Below, in pieces: positions 54,039-63,007 of a stretch of DNA of 64,000 nt. How positions within the stretch are numbered: the stretch's first letter is position 1; each line of letters begins with the position of its first letter. The stretch is taken from NCBI RefSeq assembly GCF_007665395.1, contig NZ_VDND01000014.1, forward strand, positions 37,241 to 101,240, given 5' to 3'. This DNA comes from Pseudomonas oryzihabitans (GTDB lineage: Bacteria; Pseudomonadota; Gammaproteobacteria; Pseudomonadales; Pseudomonadaceae). The position numbers and the translations under genes were made by a program. The notes under the pieces are model-generated. The model made no database searches and was not told where the DNA came from. It saw only the letters and a list, made by a program, of their open reading frames with translations.

Positions 54039-54118
54039 GGCGGCGGGTCCGCATCTGGCTTCGGCACGGGACGCAGCCGCCACCGCCCGAAGCGATAGCG
54101 GCGTCGGCTGCGGAGGGG

Positions 54119-55138
54119 TCAGGCCTGCAGGGCGAGCCGGCAGATGCGTTCGCAGAGCTCGTCGAAGTCGATGCCGACCGCCGCGGCCGATTGCGGCAGC
54201 AGGCTGGTGGCGGTCATGCCCGGCAGGGTATTGACCTCCAGGCACCATAGCCGCCCTTCGGCGTCCAGGCGGAAGTCGGCGCGGCTGTAGCCGTCCAGCT
54301 TGAGCGCCCGGTGCGCGGCCAGGGCCAGCCGGCGCGCTTCCGCGGCGATCTCCATGGAGACCTCGGCGGGGAATACCTCGACCGCGCCCTGGGGCTGGTA
54401 CTTGCTGGTGTAGTCGAACACCCCGCTCTGGCCGAGGACGATCTCGCCCACTGCCAGCGGCTGGTCGCCCAGCACGCCGACGGTCAGCTCGCGCCCGGCG
54501 ACGAAGCGCTCGATCATCACCTCGCGGTCGTAGCGCAGCGCCAGCTCGATGGCCGGCTGCAGCTCCTCGGCGCGGCTGACCTTGGTCAGCCCTACGGTGG
54601 AGCCCTGCTGGCTGGGCTTGACGATCACCGGGAAGCCCAGGGTCTCGGCCACCGCCTGGGCATCCACCGGTGCCATCAGCCAGTCGGCGGTAGGCACCCC
54701 GGCGGCGCGGAACAGCCGCTTGCTGAGGTCCTTGTCCATGGCCACGGCGCTGCCCACCCGGCCACTGCCGGTGTAGCTCAGCTCGGCCAGGTCGAGCAGG
54801 GTCTGCAAGGTGCCGTTCTCACCGGTCCCGCCGTGCAGGGCGAGGAACAGCAGATCCTGGTCACCCAGTTCGGCGCGACTGAGCACGGCGCCGGCATCCT
54901 GGCCACGCATCCGCGCCAGGGCGGTCCGCTCCGGCGGCTCGAGGCCGACCCGGGCCTCCAGCAGCGCCCGCTCGGCGTCTTCGTCGAGCAGGCCCAGGGC
55001 GGTGTCCACGGTCACCACCTGGTGCCCGCGCCGGCGCAGGGCCGCCACCACCTGGGCGCCACTGGCGATGGACACATCGCGCTCCTCGCTGGTGCCGCCG
55101 AGCAGGACGGCGATCTTCAGCTTGTCCTTGACCATCAT
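54119..55138 (-). CDS. ddl: D-alanine--D-alanine ligase
   Basis: ATP-grasp ligase that makes D-Ala-D-Ala for peptidoglycan. The 339-residue protein has GGTSEERDVSIASG (N-terminal substrate region), LALHGGTGENGTLQ, PVIVKPSQQGSTVGL (ATP loop) and CLEVNTLPGMTATSLLPQ (metal and substrate). It starts inside the dnaB end with a 4-base overlap. It is outside the mur/fts cluster, so it may be a second copy (DdlA-type). In many pseudomonads the gene after dnaB is alanine racemase, whose product is this enzyme's substrate. Confidence 0.92.
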   Translation of the reverse strand: MMVKDKLKIAVLLGGTSEERDVSIASGAQVVAALRRRGHQVVTVDTALGLLDEDAERALLEARVGLEPPERTALARMRGQDAGAVLSRAELGDQDLLFLALHGGTGENGTLQTLLDLAELSYTGSGRVGSAVAMDKDLSKRLFRAAGVPTADWLMAPVDAQAVAETLGFPVIVKPSQQGSTVGLTKVSRAEELQPAIELALRYDREVMIERFVAGRELTVGVLGDQPLAVGEIVLGQSGVFDYTSKYQPQGAVEVFPAEVSMEIAAEARRLALAAHRALKLDGYSRADFRLDAEGRLWCLEVNTLPGMTATSLLPQSAAAVGIDFDELCERICRLALQA

Positions 55139-56529
55139 TCGTCCTCGAAAACGTAGCTGCCGGGCGCGAGATTCTCGAACCGGGTGTATTTGCCGATGAA
55201 GGCCAGCCGCGTGGTGCCGATCGGCCCGTTACGCTGCTTGCCGATGATGATTTCCGCCACGCCCTTGTACTCGGTCTCCGGGTGATACACCTCGTCCCGG
55301 TAGACGAACATGATGACGTCGGCGTCCTGCTCGATGGCGCCCGATTCACGCAGGTCGGAGTTCACCGGACGCTTGTTCGGCCGCTGCTCCAGCGAGCGGT
55401 TGAGCTGGGAGAGCGCCACCACCGGGCAGTTGAACTCCTTCGCCAGGCCCTTGAGCGAACGCGAGATCTCGGATATCTCGGCGGTGCGGTTCTCGCCACT
55501 GCTGCCGCCGATCTGCATCAGCTGCAGGTAATCCACCATGATCAAGGCCAGATCGCCGTGCTCGCGCACCAGGCGACGGGTGCGGGCACGCATTTCCGAG
55601 GGGCTGATGCCGGCGGTATCGTCGATGAACAGCTTGCGGTCGTTGAGCAGGTTGACCGCCGAGGTCAGTCGCGGCCAGTCGTCATCGTCCAGCTTGCCGG
55701 AACGCACCTTGGTCTGGTCGATGCGGCCGAGGGACGAGAGCATCCGCAGCACGATGGAGTCGGCGGGCATCTCCAGGGAGAACACCAGCACTGCCTTGTC
55801 GGTGCGCAGCACCGCGTTCTCCACCAGGTTCATGGCGAAGGTGGTCTTGCCCATGGACGGGCGGCCGGCGACGATGATCAGGTCCGCCGGCTGCAGGCCG
55901 CTGGTCTTCTCGTCCAGGTCGGCGAAGCCAGTGGAGACGCCGGTGATGGCGTCGCTGGAATTGAACAGCGTATCGATGCGGTCGATGGCCTTGGTCAGGA
56001 TGTCGTTCACCCCGACCGGGCCGCCGGACTTGGGACGCGCCTCGGCGATCTCGAAGATCTTGCGCTCGGCTTCGTCGAGCAGGTCGTTGGCCCCGCGCCC
56101 TTCCGGGTTGTAGGCGCTGTCGGCGATGTCGGCGCTGATGCCGATCAGCTGGCGCAGGGTGGCCCGCTCGCGGACGATCTGCGCATAGGCCTTGATGTTG
56201 GCGACCGAGGGGGTGTTCTTCGCCAGCTCGGCCAGGTAGGCCAGGCCGCCCACCTGGGGCAGTTGGCCTTCGTTGTCCAGCTGCTCGGACAGGGTCACCA
56301 CGTCGAACGGCTGGTTGCGCTCGGCCAGGCGGGCCACGGCGCGGAAGATAAGTCGGTGATCGTGCCGATAGAAGTCGCCATCGGACACCTGATCGAGCAC
56401 GCGCTCCCAGGCATTGTTGTCCAGCATCAGACCGCCCAGCACGGCCTGTTCGGCCTCGATGGAGTGCGGCGGTACCTTGAGGGCAGCGGTCTGCAGATCG
56501 TACTGCTCGGGCAGGGAAATCTCGTTCAT
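55135..56529 (-). CDS. dnaB: Replicative DNA helicase
   Basis: Hexameric 5'-3' helicase of the replication fork, 464 residues. It has an N-terminal DnaB domain (about 20-125, PPHSIEAEQAVLGGLMLDN), a linker and a RecA-like C-terminal domain with Walker A AGRPSMGKTT, Walker B LIMVDYLQLM and FNCPVVALSQLNRSLEQRP. There is no intein. I start at MNEISLPEQYDLQ. It follows rplI after a terminator hairpin and overlaps ddl. Confidence 0.96.
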   Translation of the reverse strand: MNEISLPEQYDLQTAALKVPPHSIEAEQAVLGGLMLDNNAWERVLDQVSDGDFYRHDHRLIFRAVARLAERNQPFDVVTLSEQLDNEGQLPQVGGLAYLAELAKNTPSVANIKAYAQIVRERATLRQLIGISADIADSAYNPEGRGANDLLDEAERKIFEIAEARPKSGGPVGVNDILTKAIDRIDTLFNSSDAITGVSTGFADLDEKTSGLQPADLIIVAGRPSMGKTTFAMNLVENAVLRTDKAVLVFSLEMPADSIVLRMLSSLGRIDQTKVRSGKLDDDDWPRLTSAVNLLNDRKLFIDDTAGISPSEMRARTRRLVREHGDLALIMVDYLQLMQIGGSSGENRTAEISEISRSLKGLAKEFNCPVVALSQLNRSLEQRPNKRPVNSDLRESGAIEQDADVIMFVYRDEVYHPETEYKGVAEIIIGKQRNGPIGTTRLAFIGKYTRFENLAPGSYVFEDE

Positions 56530-56584
56530 GCGCAGGTCTTGGGCCCCCGTTGCGGGTGGCGAAATGATTTTCGAAACGGCAGAA

Positions 56585-56624
56585 AAGACAAAGGGCACGT
56601 CACTGCCTTGGCAATGACGTGCCC
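56585..56624 (-). terminator. Terminator after rplI
   Basis: GGGCACGTCA (56593-56602) pairs with TGACGTGCCC (56615-56624), extended by TGCC/GGCA in the loop. On the minus strand the stem is followed by CTTTGTCTTTTC. It ends the rpsF-rpsR-rplI transcript before dnaB, possibly with read-through. Confidence 0.8.
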
Positions 56625-56679
56625 GATTGTCGGCAGACCGGCGCCGGGGCGCAAGTCCGCCAGTCAGGCGACGGCGCGC

Positions 56680-57126
56680 TTACTCAGCGACGACGACGAC
56701 CTTGACGGTGGCTTCGACGTCGGTGTGCAGGTGCACTTCGACATCGTATTCGCCGGTGTTGCGCAGGGCGCCGTTGGGCAGGCGAACTTCGCTCTTGTCC
56801 AGCTCGACGCCAGCGGCGCTGACGGCTTCGGCGATGTCGCGGGTGCCGATGGAACCGAACAGCTTGCCTTCGTCGCCGGAGTTGGCGGCGATGGTCACGG
56901 TCAGTTCAGCCAGCTTTGCGGCACGGGCGTCGGCCTGGGCCTTCTTCTCGGCAGCCTGCTTCTCGAGCTCGGCGCGACGAGCTTCGAAAGCCTCGACGTT
57001 GGCAGCGGTAGCTGCGGTGGCCTTGCCCTGCGGCAGCAGGAAGTTACGGGCGTAGCCGCCCTTGACGTTCACTTTGTCGCCCAGGTTGCCCAGGTTGGCG
57101 ATCTTTTCCAGCAGGATGACATCCAT
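56680..57126 (-). CDS. rplI: 50S ribosomal protein L9
   Basis: A 148-residue ribosomal protein starting MDVILLEKIANLGNLGDKVNVKGGYARNFL, with the long central helix rich in Ala/Glu/Lys (about 40-75) linking the two RNA-binding domains and a C-terminal domain with IGTRDIAEAVSAAGVELDKSE. It is last in the rpsF-rpsR-membrane protein-rplI group. Confidence 0.97.
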   Translation of the reverse strand: MDVILLEKIANLGNLGDKVNVKGGYARNFLLPQGKATAATAANVEAFEARRAELEKQAAEKKAQADARAAKLAELTVTIAANSGDEGKLFGSIGTRDIAEAVSAAGVELDKSEVRLPNGALRNTGEYDVEVHLHTDVEATVKVVVVAE

Positions 57127-57146
57127 TGAGTCTTTCCTCTTAACTT

Positions 57147-58037
57147 TTAACCTTCACCGTCCGTCGGCCCCTGCGGCTCTTGCGCAGACCGCCCACGGAA
57201 ATCGAACACGCTATCGATCACAGCCAGAATCACCAACAACGGATAGATCAGCTGCCCGAACAGCAGCAGCGTCACGTACAGCCCCACCAGCCAGAAGCCC
57301 GCCAGGCGCTTGGCCGCCACCAGCCCGTGCAGCAGGGCGATGCCGGCGAACGCCAGCGGCACGCTGCACAGCGGGGTCAGCAGGCCAAGCCCACTGCCCA
57401 GGTTCGGCGCCAGCACCAGCAGGGCCAGCAGGCCGAGCGCGATGGCTGGACGTAGCCTCAGGGCCCGGAACTCACGCCCGAACCCCTGGGGGTTGTACAG
57501 CGCCGCCTGCCAGTAGCGCCCCAACATCAGGCACAGCAGGCAGGTGATCTGGAAGAACGCCGCCATCAGGCCGGTCAGCACGGGCAGCAGCAACAACTGC
57601 AACTGCGCCTGCTTTTCCGGCGGCAACTGCGCCGCGCTCGGGCCCAGCACCTTGGGCAACATCTGGCGGATTTCGTCCGCCAGCTGCGCGATCCCCTCGG
57701 CGTAGACCTGGCCCAGCACCAGCGCGAAGGCCAGTCCCAGGGGGACACTGGCCAGCAGCACCCGCGTCCAGGACCCGCTCTGGCGCAATATCGCCGCCAG
57801 CAGCGTCGAACCCAGCAACACCAGCAGAATGCTGGCATCACCCAGATACAGCCAGAACAGCGCCGGCAGCAGGGCCCAGACCAGCACCCCGGCCGCCGCG
57901 GCAGGTCCCCGGCGCAACAGCACCAGGCTGCCACCGGCAGCGGTCATCCAGTACAGCAGCGGCACGATCGCGCCCAGCACCACCACCAGGGTGGCCTGAG
58001 TACGGCCGCGCATGATGAACTCAGCCAGAGGCCGCAT
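57147..58037 (-). CDS. DUF2232-type membrane protein in the rpsR-rplI gap
   Basis: A 296-residue inner-membrane protein with about eight hydrophobic helices and a polar C-terminal tail (FDFRGRSAQEPQGPTDGEG). A membrane protein of this type is commonly found between rpsR and rplI in pseudomonads; it resembles the DUF2232 (YybS-like) group. Its function is unknown. It lies 20 bases before rplI and 35 bases after rpsR, so it should be made along with the ribosomal proteins. Confidence 0.8.
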   Translation of the reverse strand: MRPLAEFIMRGRTQATLVVVLGAIVPLLYWMTAAGGSLVLLRRGPAAAAGVLVWALLPALFWLYLGDASILLVLLGSTLLAAILRQSGSWTRVLLASVPLGLAFALVLGQVYAEGIAQLADEIRQMLPKVLGPSAAQLPPEKQAQLQLLLLPVLTGLMAAFFQITCLLCLMLGRYWQAALYNPQGFGREFRALRLRPAIALGLLALLVLAPNLGSGLGLLTPLCSVPLAFAGIALLHGLVAAKRLAGFWLVGLYVTLLLFGQLIYPLLVILAVIDSVFDFRGRSAQEPQGPTDGEG

Positions 58038-58072
58038 GCCGTGTTTATCCGTTATCCGTGCTCAGGCGTCGA

Positions 58073-58303
58073 TCAACGACCGTGGCTGTCGGTGTAGGGC
58101 AGCAGGGCCAGGTAACGGGCACGCTTGATGGCGGCGCCCAGCTGACGCTGGTACTTGGCCTTGGTGCCAGTGATACGGCTCGGGACGATCTTGCCGGTTT
58201 CGGAGACGTAGGCCTTCAGGGTGTTGAGATCCTTGTAGTCGATCTCTTTCACGCCTTCGGCGGTGAAACGGCAGAACTTACGACGACGGAAGAAACGTGC
58301 CAT
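58073..58303 (-). CDS. rpsR: 30S ribosomal protein S18
   Basis: A 76-residue protein starting MARFFRRRKFCRFTAEGVKEIDYKD and ending YLALLPYTDSHGR, full length. It forms a dimer with S6 on the 30S platform. It follows rpsF by 26 bases in the same transcript. Confidence 0.97.
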   Translation of the reverse strand: MARFFRRRKFCRFTAEGVKEIDYKDLNTLKAYVSETGKIVPSRITGTKAKYQRQLGAAIKRARYLALLPYTDSHGR

Positions 58304-58329
58304 GACAATGATTCCTCGCTAGATCCAGA

Positions 58330-58746
58330 TTACTCGGCGCTGTCGGCGTCGTCGGAGTTGCCATCGGCGGACTCAGACTCGGACTCGGCGGGACGCTCGC
58401 GACGCTCGCGACGCTCGTTGCGGTTTTCTTCGGCCTTGAGCATCTCGGATTGACCGGTGACGGCCTCGTCACGGCGCAGGATCATGTTGCGGATCACGGC
58501 GTCGTTGTAGCGGAAGTTGTCTTCCAGCTCGGCCAGGGCCTTGGCGCTGCACTCGATGTTCATGAGTACGTAGTGAGCCTTGTGAACGTTGTCGATGGCG
58601 TAAGCCAGCTGACGACGGCCCCAGTCTTCCAGGCGATGGACTTTGCCACCGTCTTCTTCGATAGCCTTGGTGTAGCGCTCGACCATGCCGCCCACCTGTT
58701 CGCTCTGGTCCGGATGAACCAGGAACACGACTTCGTAATGACGCAT
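58330..58746 (-). CDS. rpsF: 30S ribosomal protein S6
   Basis: A 138-residue S6 with the conserved start MRHYEVVFLVHPDQSEQV and core EDWGRRQLAYAIDNVHKAHY. A long acidic tail follows from about 108 (ESESESADGNSDDADSAE), the region modified by RimK glutamylation in some bacteria. It is first in the ribosomal group; TAAGGAGC precedes the ATG. A hairpin in its leader may be the S6:S18 feedback site. Confidence 0.97.
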   Translation of the reverse strand: MRHYEVVFLVHPDQSEQVGGMVERYTKAIEEDGGKVHRLEDWGRRQLAYAIDNVHKAHYVLMNIECSAKALAELEDNFRYNDAVIRNMILRRDEAVTGQSEMLKAEENRNERRERRERPAESESESADGNSDDADSAE

Positions 58747-58768
58747 TTAATGCTCCTTACGGGTTGCA

Positions 58769-58793
58769 GCCTGCCGCGCAGACGCGGTCAGGC
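58769..58793 (-). promoter_or_regulatory. rpsF leader hairpin, candidate S6:S18 autoregulatory site
   Basis: On the minus strand GCCTG, a bulged A, CCGCG, a TCTG loop, CGCGG and CAGGC form a hairpin about 23 bases before the rpsF start. S6:S18 binding elements in rpsF leaders are known in several phyla and feature a CCG-containing bulged stem. The match is by general shape only. Confidence 0.4.
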
Positions 58794-58928
58794 AAGGAGT
58801 GAATAGTTCGGGTGACTTGCCCGGCGGAGTACGGACGCACTCCGGGCAAGGGGCGACATTCTAGAGAAGGGCGCCCGGAGGCGCAACCGCGGGCATGACC
58901 GGCGCGACCGCCGGCCAGCGCGGGGTAC

Positions 58929-59303
58929 TCAGCGTCGCACGTCGGCCAGGGCCTGGCGGATCTTGTTCAGGTCGTAGGGCTTGATCAGCACCCCGACCCG
59001 CTCCTCCATGCCCGGCTCGGGCTCGAAGGCATAACCCGAGGCGACGACGATGCGCAGCGCCGGATCCATCACCAGGGCGCACCGCGTCAATTCGATACCG
59101 GACATGCCACCCAGCCCGATATCGGTGAACAGTACATCGTGCTCGCCCTGCGGCAGCAGCTCCAGGGCGGCCTCCGCCGAGGCGACGGCCGTGACCTGGT
59201 GGTCCAGCTCTTCGATGACTTCCGTGGTCAGCATGCGCAACGTGGCATCGTCTTCGACAAGCAGCACTCGCAAGCCGACCGGCTCTTGGATCTCCTGACT
59301 CAC
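58929..59303 (-). CDS. Stand-alone response regulator receiver protein
   Basis: A 124-residue single receiver domain: acidic pair VEDD (residues 17-20), phospho-acceptor Asp61 in LFTDIGLGGMSG, Thr/Ser-equivalent in VVASGYAF and conserved lysine in LIKPYDL. It has no output domain, so it probably acts by protein contact or in a phosphorelay. The sequence style (VLVVEDD, TDIGLPGMSG) is that of receivers fused to or paired with hybrid histidine kinases, but no kinase is nearby. It lies between rpsF and rlmB, in its own minus-strand unit. Confidence 0.88.
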   Translation of the reverse strand: MSQEIQEPVGLRVLLVEDDATLRMLTTEVIEELDHQVTAVASAEAALELLPQGEHDVLFTDIGLGGMSGIELTRCALVMDPALRIVVASGYAFEPEPGMEERVGVLIKPYDLNKIRQALADVRR

Positions 59304-59435
59304 GCGGGCATCCTCTCGTTTACCTGCCTCACCCCGGGGTTTCCCAAGGCTAGCCTGGTATTCTGCGCATTGCAGCGCGATTCGTATAGTGCGATACGCA
59401 CTTCCCAGGCGCCCAGGCGTTTCCTCATGTTCCCA

Positions 59436-60185
59436 TCAGGACGGCGAGGCGCGTCGCTGGCGCACGGCTTCGAACAGGCAGACACCGGTCGCCACCGAGA
59501 CGTTGAGACTGCTGACACTGCCAGCCATGGGCAGGCGGGCCAGGTGATCGCAGTGCTCGCGGGTGAGCCGGCGCATGCCCTTGCCTTCGGCCCCCATGAC
59601 CACCACGGTCGGACCACTCATGTCGATGTCATAGATCTCCTGGGTCGCCTCACCGGCGGTGCCCACGATCCACAGACCGCGCTTCTGCAGCTTTTCCAGG
59701 GTGCGCGCCAGGTTGGTGACGGCCACCAGCGGCAACACCTCGGCCGCGCCGCAGGCCACCTTGCGCACCACCGCGGTCAGGGTGGCGGACTTGTCCTTGG
59801 GCACGATCACCGCCAGTGCCCCGGCGGCATCGGCGCTGCGCAGGCAGGCGCCGAGGTTGTGCGGATCGGTCACGCCATCCAGCACCAGCAGCAACGGCGG
59901 CCCCTCGGCCCGGTCGAGCAATTCCTCGAGCATGGCCTCGCCCCAGACCTGGCTGGGGCTGACCTGCGCCAGCACCCCCTGGTGCACCCCTTCGGCCAGT
60001 TCGTCGAGCTGGGCACGGGGCTTGGTTTCCACCGCCAGGCGCTGGCCGGCGGCCAGTTCCAGCAAGGCCTCGACGCGCGGCTCACGGCGTCCATCGGCGA
60101 TCCACAGCTGCTTGACGCGGCGCGGATGGAAGCGCAGCAGCGCTTCCACGGCGTGGATACCGTAGACGGTTTCCAACTGGCTCAT
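59436..60185 (-). CDS. rlmB: 23S rRNA (guanosine-2'-O-)-methyltransferase RlmB
   Basis: SpoU-family (SPOUT knot) methyltransferase modifying G2251 in the peptidyl-transferase loop. The 249-residue protein has the N-terminal substrate domain (VYGIHAVEALLRFHPRRVKQL) and the knot motifs LDGVTDPHNLGACLRSADAAG, VVMGAEGKGMRRLTREHCD and MAGSVSSLNVSVATGVCLFE. It overlaps the end of rnr by 4 bases, a pairing common in gammaproteobacteria. Confidence 0.95.
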   Translation of the reverse strand: MSQLETVYGIHAVEALLRFHPRRVKQLWIADGRREPRVEALLELAAGQRLAVETKPRAQLDELAEGVHQGVLAQVSPSQVWGEAMLEELLDRAEGPPLLLVLDGVTDPHNLGACLRSADAAGALAVIVPKDKSATLTAVVRKVACGAAEVLPLVAVTNLARTLEKLQKRGLWIVGTAGEATQEIYDIDMSGPTVVVMGAEGKGMRRLTREHCDHLARLPMAGSVSSLNVSVATGVCLFEAVRQRRASPS

Positions 60186-63007
60186 GCGTCATCCTTGGGG
60201 CGCGACTGACCCTTGCGATGCGGCTTCTTCGCCTTGGCCTTGGTTCTGGCCTTGGCAGCGGCCGCGGCCTGCCCCTCGTCCTTGGGCTGGCTCGCCGTCT
60301 TCTTCTTGGCGGCGACGGCCTTGGCCTTCTTGACCTTGGCTTCCACCGCGGCGGCGCCTTCGGCCGCGGCGCTGGACGCCTTGGACTGACGGGCCGCCGG
60401 AGCGGTACGCGCCTTGGCCGTGGCGCTGGCCTTGCTCTTGTCGGTCTTGCCCTGAGCGCCGGCCTTGCCCTGGGTACCGGACTTGCCTTGAGCGCTGGCC
60501 TTGCCCTGGCCGCTGGACTTGCCCTTGGCCGGGGGCTTGCCGCCCTCGACCTTGGCTTCCGCCAGCAACGCCTGCTTCACCGCGCGGCTGCGCTTGACGT
60601 CGGTATTGCCCAGCAGCTTGTCGGCCTGCTCCAGCAGTTCCGGCGACACCGAGGTGGCCGGGGCTTCCGGCGTCGGGGCGACGGCCTGGTCTTCAACCGG
60701 GGCGTCGCGGCGGCGACCGCGATTGTCACGCTTGCGGCGCGGCTCGCGCTCTTCGCGGACCCGGGGTGCGCCAGCACTGGCCGGCAGCACGAAATCGATC
60801 TTGCGCTCATCCAGGTCGACGCGCGCCACCACCACCTCGATCGGATCGCCCAGGCGGTAGCTGCGGCCGCTGCGCTCGCCGGAAAGACGATGATGGACGC
60901 TGTCGAAGTGGTAGTAGTCGTCCGGCAGCGCGGTGACGTGCACCAGGCCTTCGACGAAGACCTCGGACAGCTCGACGAACAGGCCGAAGCCGGTCACCGC
61001 GGTGATGACGCCGGCATAGGTCTCGCCGACCCGATCCTTCATGAACTCGCACTTGAGCCAGTTGGAGACGTCACGGGTGGCTTCGTCGGCGCGGCGCTCG
61101 GTCATGGAGCACTGCTCACCGAGCTGATCCAGACGCAGCTCGTCGTAGGGATAGATCCGCGCCTTGGCCATGCTCGTCGCGCCCGCGCGCTTGACGTGCT
61201 TGGTCTCCAGCTTGGAGCGGATCACGCTGCGAATCGCACGATGGATCAACAGGTCCGGATAACGGCGGATCGGCGAGGTGAAGTGGGTATAGGCCTCGTA
61301 GTTGAGACCGAAGTGACCGTTGTTGTCCGGACTGTAGACCGCCTGGCTCAAGGACCTCAGCATGACGGTCTGGATCAGGCGGAAGTCCGGACGCTCGCGG
61401 ATCTGCTGCAGCAGCGCCTGGTAGTCCGAGGGCACCGGATTGGCCTTGCCCTTGGTCAGCGACAGGCCCATCTCACCGAGGAACTGGCGGAGGTTGGTCT
61501 GCTTTTCCAGGGGCGGCGCGTCGTGTACCCGATACAGGGCGGGAACCTTGTGCTTCTCGAGGAACTTGGCGGTGGCCACGTTGGCGCACAGCATGCACTC
61601 CTCGATCAGCTTGTGGGCGTCGTTGCGCTGGGTCGGGCGGATTTCCGAGATCTTGCGATCGGCACCGAAGACGATGCGCGTCTCCTGGGTCTCGAAATCG
61701 ATGGCACCACGCACGTGGCGCGCGGCCAGCAGCACCTTGTACAGCCCATAGAGCTGCTCGAGATGCGGCACCACGTCGCCCAGTTGCTTGCGCAACTGCT
61801 TGCCTTCGACCGACTTGGGCTGCTCCAGCACCGCGGAGACCTTGTTGTAGGTCAGCCGCGCATGGGAATGGATGACCGCTTCGTAGAACTGGTAGCCGGT
61901 CATGCGGCCGGAGGCGGCGATGGTCATCTCGCAGACCATGGCCAGGCGATCAACCTGGGGATTCAGCGAGCAGAGCCCGTTGGACAGGGCTTCCGGCAGC
62001 ATGGGAATGACCCGCTCGGGGAAATACACCGAGTTGCCGCGCTTCTCCGCCTCGGCGTCCAGCGCCGAGCCGACCTTGACGTAGTGGGAGACGTCGGCGA
62101 TGGCCACGTAGAGGCGCCAGCCGCCGGACTTCTTCGGCTCGGCATAGACGGCGTCGTCGAAGTCGCGGGCATCTTCGCCATCGATGGTGACGAAGGGCAG
62201 CTGACGCAGGTCGATGCGCTTCTGCTTGTCCTTCTCCTCCACCTCGGGCTTGAGCTTGGCGGCCTCCTTCTCGACGGCCTTGGGCCATTCGTTGGGGATG
62301 TCGTAGCTGCGCAGCGCGACCTCGATCTCCATGCCCGGCGCCATGTAGTCGCCGAGGATCTCGATTACCTCGCCCTGGGCCTGGCGGAAGGTGGTGGGCC
62401 ACTCGTCGATGCGCACCTGCACGAACTGACCATGGGCAGCGCCGCCGTGCTTGCCTTCGGGCACCAGCACCTGCTGGCCGATCTTGGGATTGTCCGGCAC
62501 CACGTAGGCCAGCCCGCTCTCCTGGAAGAAGCGCCCGACCAGGGACTCGTGGGCCCGGTTGACCACTTCCACCAGGCCGCCTTCGCGCCGACCACGACGG
62601 TCATGGCCGGCGACCCGCGCCAGGGCGATGTCGCCATCGAACACCAGGCGCATCTGCGCCGGGCTGAGGAAGAGATCGTCGCTGCCGTCGTCGGGGATCA
62701 GGAAGCCGAAGCCGTCCCGGTGACCGGCGATGCGACCCCGTACCAGGTCCAGCTTGTCGATGGGCGCATAGGCGCCACGGCGGGTGTAGATCACCTGACC
62801 GTCGCGCTCCATGGCGCGCATGCGGCGCCGAAGGGCTTCGAGCTGGTCTTCGGTGACGAGGCCGAATTCCTCGGCGAGCTGCGGCCGAGTGGCCGGAGCG
62901 CCGCGGTCGGCGAGATGAGCCAGAATGAGTTCGCGACTCGGAATGGGGTTATCGTACTTTTCCGCTTCCCGGGCGGCCTCGGGATCGAGGGATTGCCAAT
63001 CGGCCAT
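60182..63007 (-). CDS. rnr: Ribonuclease R
   Basis: Processive 3'-5' exoribonuclease of the RNB family, 941 residues, longer than E. coli RNase R (813). Order: N-terminal helix-turn-helix (about 20-90), cold-shock domains (about 90-240), RNB catalytic domain with the acidic motif TIDGEDARDFDDAVYAE and DRLAMVCEM, then S1 domain (about 645-730). A basic tail from about 735 ends the protein, with repeated QGK units (SGQGKA, SAQGKS, GTQGKA, GAQGKT) followed by Lys/Ala-rich sequence. The tail is unusually long and likely binds RNA or ribosomes. It overlaps rlmB by 4 bases. Confidence 0.95.
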   Translation of the reverse strand: MADWQSLDPEAAREAEKYDNPIPSRELILAHLADRGAPATRPQLAEEFGLVTEDQLEALRRRMRAMERDGQVIYTRRGAYAPIDKLDLVRGRIAGHRDGFGFLIPDDGSDDLFLSPAQMRLVFDGDIALARVAGHDRRGRREGGLVEVVNRAHESLVGRFFQESGLAYVVPDNPKIGQQVLVPEGKHGGAAHGQFVQVRIDEWPTTFRQAQGEVIEILGDYMAPGMEIEVALRSYDIPNEWPKAVEKEAAKLKPEVEEKDKQKRIDLRQLPFVTIDGEDARDFDDAVYAEPKKSGGWRLYVAIADVSHYVKVGSALDAEAEKRGNSVYFPERVIPMLPEALSNGLCSLNPQVDRLAMVCEMTIAASGRMTGYQFYEAVIHSHARLTYNKVSAVLEQPKSVEGKQLRKQLGDVVPHLEQLYGLYKVLLAARHVRGAIDFETQETRIVFGADRKISEIRPTQRNDAHKLIEECMLCANVATAKFLEKHKVPALYRVHDAPPLEKQTNLRQFLGEMGLSLTKGKANPVPSDYQALLQQIRERPDFRLIQTVMLRSLSQAVYSPDNNGHFGLNYEAYTHFTSPIRRYPDLLIHRAIRSVIRSKLETKHVKRAGATSMAKARIYPYDELRLDQLGEQCSMTERRADEATRDVSNWLKCEFMKDRVGETYAGVITAVTGFGLFVELSEVFVEGLVHVTALPDDYYHFDSVHHRLSGERSGRSYRLGDPIEVVVARVDLDERKIDFVLPASAGAPRVREEREPRRKRDNRGRRRDAPVEDQAVAPTPEAPATSVSPELLEQADKLLGNTDVKRSRAVKQALLAEAKVEGGKPPAKGKSSGQGKASAQGKSGTQGKAGAQGKTDKSKASATAKARTAPAARQSKASSAAAEGAAAVEAKVKKAKAVAAKKKTASQPKDEGQAAAAAKARTKAKAKKPHRKGQSRPKDDA

